Assembly: GCA_001769925.1 (NCBI GenBank)
Contig: MEPT01000113.1
Location: 1 to 9,369, forward strand
Reading direction: 5' to 3'
DNA: 9,369 nt
Source: Bdellovibrionales bacterium RBG_16_40_8
Lineage (GTDB): Bacteria > Bdellovibrionota > Bdellovibrionia > Bdellovibrionales > UBA1609
The stretch's first letter is position 1. Each line of letters starts with the position of its first letter. Made by a program: the position numbers and the translations under genes. Shown piece by piece: positions 5,509 to 9,369 of the stretch. The notes below the pieces were generated by a model. That model searched no databases and was not told the origin of the DNA. It saw only the letters and a list, made by a program, of their open reading frames with translations.

Positions 5509-6335
5509 TAGTTATTACCACTAACGTGGCATCACTAAACGCACAAAGAAGTCTCGTCGGCACGACAAAAGCTATGGATCAAAGTCTAGCAAGACTGTCG
5601 AGCGGATTTCGCATCAATCAGGCCGCTGATGATGCCGCCGGTCTAGCTATAAGCGAAAACTTGCGCGCGCAAATTCGCGGGTTAGGTCAGGCAAACCGCA
5701 ACTCAAACGACGGTATTTCTTTGGTGCAAGTAGCAGAGGGCGGACTAAATGAGGTTTCAAACATGCTCATTCGTTTGCGCGAACTAGCAGTGCAAGCCGC
5801 ATCCGATACGATTGGCGACACAGAAAGAAAATTTCTAGACGTTGAGTATCAGCAGCTAAAATCAGAGATTCAACGTATCTCAGAGGTCACGACTTTTAAC
5901 GGGTATGATCTACTTAACGGCACCGGCGGTGTGATGGATATTCAAGTTGGCGTACACAACGATCCGTTTAAAGATCGAATTTCATTCAATACGGCTGCGG
6001 CGAATGCCACCCTAGATGCGCTCGGCATTATTTCTGAAAGTGTAGCTACAAAAGAACAGGCACAAAATAGTCTCGATGTAGTCGATAATTCTATGGTCTC
6101 GGTAAACGCTATGCGCGCCAACTTTGGTGCCATGCAGAACCGACTACAGTCGACAGTTAACAATTTGCTGGTGGCAAATGAGAACTTATCAGCGGCAAAT
6201 TCACGAATTCGCGACGCAGACATCGCTTCTGAGAGCGCAGAGCTGACGCGAGCCTCGATTCTTAAACAAGCAGGCATTTCTGTGCTCGGACAAGCAAACC
6301 AAGCACAAAATTTGGCCTTAAAGCTGCTAGGATAA
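5502..6335 (+). CDS. fliC: Flagellin, short form (D0/D1 only), copy 2
   Basis: A 277-residue flagellin paralogue of the preceding gene, identical at about 176 of 277 gapless positions by hand count. The start is ATG 5502 with GGGAGG at 5489-5494, 7 bases upstream. The longer in-frame frame from 5418 has no ribosome site and adds a non-flagellin N-terminus. It has the same conserved blocks: TTNVASLNAQRSL, RLSSGFRINQAADDAAGLAISENL and LRELAVQAASDT at the N-terminus, and MRANFGAMQNRLQS, AANSRIRDADIASES and GQANQAQNLALKLLG at the C-terminus. Differences cluster in residues 21-30, 156-185 and 241-260, so the two subunits could occupy different parts of a composite filament, as in other multi-flagellin bacteria; this is inference. 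The gene ends inside a threefold 10-bp repeat and faces the minus-strand operon. Confidence 0.96.
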   Translation: MALVITTNVASLNAQRSLVGTTKAMDQSLARLSSGFRINQAADDAAGLAISENLRAQIRGLGQANRNSNDGISLVQVAEGGLNEVSNMLIRLRELAVQAASDTIGDTERKFLDVEYQQLKSEIQRISEVTTFNGYDLLNGTGGVMDIQVGVHNDPFKDRISFNTAAANATLDALGIISESVATKEQAQNSLDVVDNSMVSVNAMRANFGAMQNRLQSTVNNLLVANENLSAANSRIRDADIASESAELTRASILKQAGISVLGQANQAQNLALKLLG

Positions 6336-6355
6336 GCTAGAGTAAGCTAGGATAA
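6326..6355 (+). repeat. Three tandem 10-bp units at the end of flagellin copy 2
   Basis: GCTAGGATAA (6326-6335), GCTAGAGTAA (6336-6345) and GCTAGGATAA (6346-6355) follow each other directly. The first unit holds the last codons and the TAA stop, so the units look like local duplications of the gene end. A fourth, inverted CCTAGC is at 6373-6378. Confidence 0.8.
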
Positions 6356-6378
6356 AAAATATTTTATTTAGCCCTAGC
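6346..6378. terminator. Hairpin between convergent genes, possible bidirectional terminator
   Basis: GCTAGG (6346-6351) pairs with CCTAGC (6373-6378). Inside it ATAAAA (6352-6357) pairs with TTTTAT (6362-6367) around AATA, leaving a 5-base bulge. The A/T-rich core supplies U-rich RNA in both directions, and the position between two convergent stop codons fits shared termination. It also overlaps the last codons of the VWA gene. Confidence 0.45.
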
Positions 6379-7503
6379 AGATGTGTACTGAATACGTAAT
6401 TTAGCACCCGGTTGTTGTGATAACTCCAGCCGGGGATTTATACGGATAGCATTTATGAGCGGGTCATATTCAAAGCCAATAATATCAGAATTTGTTTCTA
6501 AGAGTATTTCTTGATTGCCATAAAATACTCTCAAAGTCTCGACGGCATTATCACTAATAATCGGTATGGCATTTTCAAGATGAATAATTTTGTTCATGAC
6601 ACGTGCACGAATTGATTTGCCAAACGCTGCAAACTTAGCTCCGAAAGATTCACAAAGTGAAACTATATTAGAACCCTCATAACTTTTTCGCGTTAGACTT
6701 AAAAATTCTTCTAGAGCATATGGTTTGCCGCCAGGATCACGCGCACAATTATTCACATTTGACGGCACAATCGCCCCAAACGATAAAACTTTCGTGCGAT
6801 CGCCGCCGGATTTTGCAACTAACCCATAGAATAAATCACTTGGCGTTACCTGCGACGCTTCTGCGGCATCAGTAACAAAAAATATTATTTTATAACTATC
6901 TTTGCCCATGAAAAAATTTTTCTGTCTTGCCTGAAAAAAATTATCAAGCTTTAGCTCACTTAACTCGTATAACGCTGCTAGTGGCGAAAATGATTCTTCA
7001 ATTTGCGGCCCACCTGATTTAAGATCTTGAACGCCTATTTTCAAAGTATTACGCAGAAGATCTTTTAAATTTTCATCACGCGACGAAATAAAATATTTAT
7101 TTGCTACTATTTCAGTTTCTGATTTTTTTACTTGCCTAAATTGCCCGAGTTGAAAATAATTTTCAGTACCAGACCATTTATCGAGATACTCTTTCTTCGA
7201 ATAAGTACGATTATCAAATACCGATACTACCGCCAAATTATATTCAAGCGGGTTATGCGAAGAAAATGCGTCAACAAACTGGTCAATGCTAGTCGAAACT
7301 TTATCAATATGTTTACGCATACTTGCTGAATTGTCGACCACAAATAAAATTTCAGCTTTCGGTGTAAAATCAAATGATAACGTTCCGCCAGTTTCTGTAT
7401 AAGTCTGATAAACAGGCTTAGGGCTAACCATCCAACTTGACTCAGTTGAATTAGTACATGCAACAATTAAAAAACTACCTAAAAGTAAAAAATATCTTTT
7501 CAT
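6364..7503 (-). CDS. VWA-domain lipoprotein, candidate CglB-like surface adhesin
   Basis: A 379-residue predicted lipoprotein: signal MKRYFLLLGSFLIVAC with a lipobox ending at Cys16. The von Willebrand A domain starts at about 50, with a complete MIDAS start D57-N-S59-A-S61 in LFVVDNSASM. A second metal-site region, FFVTDAAEAS, follows with T211 and D212. GGPQIEESFSPLAAL (164-178) is a conserved-looking loop between them. Cys253 and Cys284 could form a disulfide. A beta-rich tail (about 300-375, ending LRIQYTSARAK) follows. It overlaps the upstream TPR gene by ATGA, so the two are translationally coupled, with AAAAAGG as a modest ribosome site. CglB, the gliding adhesin of Myxococcus xanthus, is also an outer-membrane VWA lipoprotein with a MIDAS site. 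The assignment here rests on domain type and gene neighbours, not on detailed similarity. Confidence 0.82.
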   Translation of the reverse strand: MKRYFLLLGSFLIVACTNSTESSWMVSPKPVYQTYTETGGTLSFDFTPKAEILFVVDNSASMRKHIDKVSTSIDQFVDAFSSHNPLEYNLAVVSVFDNRTYSKKEYLDKWSGTENYFQLGQFRQVKKSETEIVANKYFISSRDENLKDLLRNTLKIGVQDLKSGGPQIEESFSPLAALYELSELKLDNFFQARQKNFFMGKDSYKIIFFVTDAAEASQVTPSDLFYGLVAKSGGDRTKVLSFGAIVPSNVNNCARDPGGKPYALEEFLSLTRKSYEGSNIVSLCESFGAKFAAFGKSIRARVMNKIIHLENAIPIISDNAVETLRVFYGNQEILLETNSDIIGFEYDPLINAIRINPRLELSQQPGAKLRIQYTSARAK

Positions 7504-8345
7504 AAGCTGGCCTTTTTATTAGTAACAGTTGTCGAACATTTTTCTATACTTGCAGAATAGTTACCTATTTCATCTAACCAAACCTCACCTTTGTAAGGAA
7601 AAGTCATTACATCTGCTCCGCTGGCAATTTTGCCCTGCTTTTCTCGGGCAATTTCAGAGTTTTCTGCCAAATAAATATGGTGAATGGCCTCTGCTTCGAC
7701 AATTTGCAGTTTGTTTACTATATTCTCAATTTCACTTAATTCTTCTTGTGCCAAATTTTTGATGCGTTTACGAATAGCTGTCTTTGTACTAAAAGATTGC
7801 TTTTGTAACAATTGATCACGTTGAATATTTCTCGGCAACTCTTTGGCCAAAGCCCCAAGAGATGAAAAATCAAGCGGCTGGCTAGATAATTTTTTAATAA
7901 ATTCAGTAACCGCAGAGCTGCTAGCGCTATTTTCAATTTCATGTAGGGCTTGTGTGCGCTTTTTGAATCGCTCTTTAAATAACTGGGATGTTTTAAATAC
8001 TGAAGAATAATCGCATGTTTTCAGCTGTATTAAAGCAGTTAACAGATATGGTTCTGGCCCTACGATACCATCAAAAGTTGGTGATAAGACCGTTTGCAGT
8101 AAGGCTAGTGCCGAAGCATATTCTTTTTTTCTCGCCATTACTTGCGCTTTTTCTTCCATTGCCTCTAACCAAAAATCAGACGAGCGCGAAATCATGTCAT
8201 AATTAGCATAAGCTTTATCAAGACTACCTTTTTCAAAATACAATCTCGCCTTGGTCATAATTTTTAAATCGTGCCCTCGAGCAGCAGCATTATAAGACAC
8301 TGCAGTAAAAAGAAAAATCACCAAGCAAGAATTAATTAACTTCAT
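7500..8345 (-). CDS. Periplasmic TPR protein of a Glt-like envelope complex
   Basis: A 281-residue exported protein with a signal peptide of about 22 residues (hydrophobic 7-17, then NAAA|RG). Two TPR-like helix pairs lie at about 31-64 (KARLYFEKGSLDKAYANYD) and 65-98 (KAQVMARKKEYASALALLQ). A charged, probably coiled-coil region spans about 175-240. The C-terminal block FPYKGEVWLDEIGNYSASIEKC (249-270) looks like a conserved closing motif, and C111 and C270 are the cysteines of the mature chain. It overlaps both neighbours by ATGA: the beta-barrel gene upstream and the VWA gene downstream. In Myxococcus the periplasmic TPR protein GltC is encoded next to the beta-barrels GltA and GltB, so a GltC-like scaffold role is the best guess. 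No enzymatic motif is seen. Confidence 0.75.
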   Translation of the reverse strand: MKLINSCLVIFLFTAVSYNAAARGHDLKIMTKARLYFEKGSLDKAYANYDMISRSSDFWLEAMEEKAQVMARKKEYASALALLQTVLSPTFDGIVGPEPYLLTALIQLKTCDYSSVFKTSQLFKERFKKRTQALHEIENSASSSAVTEFIKKLSSQPLDFSSLGALAKELPRNIQRDQLLQKQSFSTKTAIRKRIKNLAQEELSEIENIVNKLQIVEAEAIHHIYLAENSEIAREKQGKIASGADVMTFPYKGEVWLDEIGNYSASIEKCSTTVTNKKASL

Positions 8346-9115
8346 AACATAAATCCCACTGAGAAGGTGCTAATTACAAAATCTATATCACGCGTTCCTG
8401 AATATATTTTATCTTGATAGGCCTGATATCTAACTTCAAGACGCGATGAAAAATGTTGAGAAAGCCAAAAGCCTACTCCTCCTCCAGCTGTCCAAGTCGG
8501 AGATGACCCTGATTGCCACGCTCCTTCACCGTTTTCGCTGCGAAATTGCGCTTGCCCGTATCCGCCCAAAACATAAAAATCAAATTGCGCCACCCCAAGG
8601 TCAAACATATTTATTTTCCCATAAAATGGGTAAAAGCTTAAAACTCCAAGAACTGAGTTGGTTGGATAATCAACTGCCGGCTTTACGTAGCTGTTACCGA
8701 TATTATTTCTATTCTGCGCTTCATTATAAACTCGTTTACCCTCAGGGGTTAACTTATTATAAAAATCACAATACCGCGCGCCTACCGACCAATGAGGGCT
8801 AATATGCAGATCAATATTGCCACCAATATTTTGTGTGCTTAAATATGGATCGCCCCCTGACATCAGTCCATAATTAACGCCAAGTTCAAGACGCCAATTA
8901 CGATTTACTGTACGATTTTGCACTACGCGAATTTTATTATCAGGATCTAAGGCCCTAGCTCGCTTCATGATGTCTTTATTTCCGCCTAGGTTATCCATTT
9001 TTTTTGAGAAATCGGTCGCACGTGCCATTTGTGCCTGCGCCTGCGGCATAAGTGCAGTGAGTAGAGCACTGAAAGATACGACATAAATTAAATAAAATAA
9101 ATATTTAATCTTCAC
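8342..9115 (-). CDS. Outer-membrane beta-barrel protein, GltA/GltB-like
   Basis: A 257-residue protein. The GTG start is supported by AGGAGGT on the minus strand (9121-9127) and by a GTGA overlap with the upstream gene. The signal peptide runs to about residue 28 (long hydrophobic 5-22, then PQAQA|QM). After a short linker, the segment from 60 to 115 (KIRVVQNRTVNRNWRLEL, GLMSGGDPY, SPHWSVGARY) matches what I recall of the outer-membrane beta-barrel family of myxobacteria and Bdellovibrio to which gliding proteins GltA and GltB belong. Alternating strands rich in Gly and aromatics fill the rest (VLGVLSFYPFYGKINMFD, FDFYVLGGYGQAQF, WTAGGGVGFWLSQHFSSRLEVRY), ending with FSVGFML. It probably anchors the periplasmic TPR and VWA partners at the outer membrane. 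A general porin-like role is possible but there is no sign of it. Confidence 0.82.
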   Translation of the reverse strand: MKIKYLFYLIYVVSFSALLTALMPQAQAQMARATDFSKKMDNLGGNKDIMKRARALDPDNKIRVVQNRTVNRNWRLELGVNYGLMSGGDPYLSTQNIGGNIDLHISPHWSVGARYCDFYNKLTPEGKRVYNEAQNRNNIGNSYVKPAVDYPTNSVLGVLSFYPFYGKINMFDLGVAQFDFYVLGGYGQAQFRSENGEGAWQSGSSPTWTAGGGVGFWLSQHFSSRLEVRYQAYQDKIYSGTRDIDFVISTFSVGFML

Positions 9116-9369
9116 GGCTGACCTCCTGATCGCGGCTGGGCTGGCAAATTTACTTTAAATAAAATGGCTTTCTGTGCGGCACTTTGATGATTATAACTAT
9201 TATACGCGTCGATCTTAAATAGAGCCTCAAAAGTAGTAATTTCGCCTTTTTGAAATTTATTTTTAAGCATCGAGTTTTTGACGATCTCATCTAACACATA
9301 ATCAGTAAGTGGCCCAACTTGAATACTTACTTCGTAGAGAAATCGACTGCGTCTATCTTTATCAGTGCC
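9112..9369 (-). CDS. C-terminal part of an unknown operon gene (5' end outside window)
   Basis: The frame is open from the window edge, so the internal GTG at 9295-9297 need not be the start; 85 codons precede the stop at 9112-9114. The translated part (DKDRRSRFLYEVSIQVGPL, then a helical stretch about LDEIVKNSMLKNKFQKGEITTFEALFKID, then ILFKVNLPAQPRSGGQP) is not a family I recognise. It ends with GTGA overlapping the beta-barrel start, so it is the upstream member of the same coupled operon. A position before the beta-barrel would suit a GltK- or GltB-like envelope component, but the sequence neither proves nor excludes this. Confidence 0.7.
   Translation of the reverse strand, partial: GTDKDRRSRFLYEVSIQVGPLTDYVLDEIVKNSMLKNKFQKGEITTFEALFKIDAYNSYNHQSAAQKAILFKVNLPAQPRSGGQP

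Noticed and set aside
4304..6335. Flagellin phase-variation switch by inversion
   Set aside because: Both genes are on the same strand with separate promoters and leaders. I saw no flanking inverted repeats and no recombinase gene.
8446..8802. Plus-strand open frame of 118 codons inside the beta-barrel gene
   Set aside because: It is a shadow frame; the minus-strand frame has a signal peptide, coupled overlaps and family-like motifs.
1..9369. CRISPR array, tRNA, rRNA or prophage attachment site
   Set aside because: No regularly spaced repeats, no cloverleaf or rRNA-like sequence and no phage genes were found on either strand by reading.

Overview
The window most resembles the genome of a flagellated, possibly gliding Gram-negative bacterium of the Bdellovibrionota/Myxococcota type. 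This is inferred from three things: two very short flagellin paralogues in tandem, an envelope operon that looks like part of the Myxococcus Glt gliding machinery (outer-membrane beta-barrel, periplasmic TPR protein, von Willebrand A lipoprotein), and generally AT-rich DNA. No rRNA or other marker is present, so the taxonomy is only a suggestion.

Layout. Bases 1-218 hold the 3' end of dihydrofolate reductase (folA). Seven bases later a 774-residue secreted subtilisin-like protease begins, with TPR-like and ankyrin-like segments after the catalytic domain. Its last codon and stop lie inside the left terminal inverted repeat of an insertion sequence (about 2545-3615). The insertion sequence carries one IS1-like transposase on the minus strand, between 24-bp inverted repeats that match at 21 of 24 positions. 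Next comes a small secreted four-cysteine protein of unknown function (3758-4144).

The centre (about 4180-6355) is a flagellin pair on the plus strand, with 281 and 277 residues. They align without gaps and are about 64% identical by hand count. Each has its own promoter-like motif and a structured leader. Both leaders have the same plan: a hairpin presenting AGGA in its loop, then 21-23 nt downstream a second GGA that overlaps the Shine-Dalgarno sequence. This is the arrangement known for CsrA control of flagellin translation in Bacillus subtilis hag, and it is the most interesting regulatory signal here. A hairpin-rich 3' region and a good intrinsic terminator separate the two genes.

The right third (6364-9369) is a tightly coupled minus-strand operon with 4-base overlaps at every junction. 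In order of transcription it contains a partial unknown gene, an outer-membrane beta-barrel protein, a periplasmic TPR protein and a VWA lipoprotein. The order beta-barrel then TPR recalls gltA-gltC of Myxococcus, and the VWA lipoprotein recalls the gliding adhesin CglB. The operon converges on the second flagellin gene with only 28 bases between the stop codons.
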